Shown here: piece by piece, positions 63,815 to 64,000 of the stretch
Layout of the letters: every line of letters begins with the position of its first letter
Position numbering within the stretch: the stretch's first letter is position 1
From: Streptomyces cirratus
Lineage (GTDB): Bacteria > Actinomycetota > Actinomycetes > Streptomycetales > Streptomycetaceae
Assembly: GCF_014650775.1 (NCBI RefSeq)
Contig: NZ_BMVP01000002.1
Coordinates: 496,001 to 560,000, forward strand
DNA length: 64,000 bases
Direction: 5' to 3'
Translations under genes and position numbers: made by a program
Notes under the pieces: model-generated
Database searches by the model: none
What the model saw: the letters and a program-made list of their open reading frames with translations, nothing else
What the model was told of the DNA's origin: nothing

Positions 63815-64000
63815 TCAGAGGCCCTGGACGGAGGCCACCGTGAAGGTGGTGGGGGTGCCGGTGGAGGGGGTCATGGGGCCGTCCTTGTCGAATTGGGAGC
63901 GGACCACCAGGGTGCGGCCCGGGGTGTGGGTGAGGGTGGTGGGGATCTGGAGGGCCTGGTCCGTCAGGGTGCGGGTGAGGCGGGCGGCGGTGCCGTCCGG
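63815..64000 (-). CDS. C-terminus of an unidentified protein, cut by the right edge
   Basis: A minus-strand frame enters from the right edge and ends at the TGA at 63815-63817, giving at least 61 residues. The peptide is rich in Thr and Leu (RLTRTLTDQALQIPTTLTH, then PGRTLVVRSQFDKDGPM and FTVASVQGL) and looks like the end of an extracellular or beta-rich domain. The family cannot be told from this part. Confidence 0.55.
   Translation of the reverse strand, partial: PDGTAARLTRTLTDQALQIPTTLTHTPGRTLVVRSQFDKDGPMTPSTGTPTTFTVASVQGL

Overview
The window is chromosomal DNA of a high-GC actinomycete, almost certainly a Streptomyces. The evidence is the extreme G/C bias at third codon positions, GTG starts, a WhiB-family gene, DasR-type chitinase control, many secreted hydrolases, and a housekeeping block (fumarases, glpX, nitroreductase, xseB-xseA, ispH, ppgK, ychF) in an order I recall as typical of Streptomyces. 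I see 65 protein genes, two of them cut by the window edges, plus one possible gene remnant. There are no tRNA, rRNA, CRISPR, transposase or integrase genes.

Layout. 0-1.6 kb: two small unknown genes and a DUF218 membrane protein. 1.6-5.1 kb: a D-amino-acid catabolic module, with a D-aminoacylase-like amidohydrolase and a PLP D-amino-acid dehydratase/deaminase divergent from a RidA enamine deaminase. 5.1-8.4 kb: a secreted M14 carboxypeptidase and a three-domain GH18 chitinase with a DasR operator inside its promoter. 8.7-19.8 kb: a Tad/Flp pilus locus with CpaB, a TadZ-like ATPase, two TadE-type pseudopilins, CpaF, TadB, TadC, a histidine kinase and response regulator, the Flp pilin, a TadG-like protein, a lipoprotein and an OmpA-domain protein. 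Its likely prepilin peptidase lies apart at 29.1 kb. 19.9-31.1 kb: accessory metabolism and export, including a TetR/MFS pair under a large inverted repeat, a NodB deacetylase, a class-C beta-lactamase-like hydrolase, an orphan sugar-binding lipoprotein, a SUKH protein, a DUF192 protein and an aldo/keto reductase. 31.2-44.5 kb: cis-prenyl transferase, PIN-PhoH, a secreted transglycosylase behind a long structured leader, an AI-2E-type permease, ahpC-ahpD with divergent oxyR, an SPFH protein overlapping a ribbon-helix-helix gene, a class A penicillin-binding protein and a SpoIIE phosphatase/anti-sigma-kinase fusion. 44.7-62.1 kb: the conserved core block. 62.2-64 kb: a Phd/RelE-type toxin-antitoxin pair, unknown genes, and a possible gene remnant.

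Three patterns run across the window. First, about eleven genes have a TANNNT-like -10 element 6-7 nt before the start codon and no Shine-Dalgarno sequence, so they probably make leaderless mRNA. Second, convergent gene pairs are separated by long, near-perfect GC hairpins that mostly lack a U-tract. Third, several operators can be read directly: a DasR site, the TetR/MFS inverted repeat, the SPFH palindrome, a MarR-like palindrome upstream of the nitroreductase, and the toxin-antitoxin palindrome.

All functions are inferred from sequence motifs read by eye; no database search was run.
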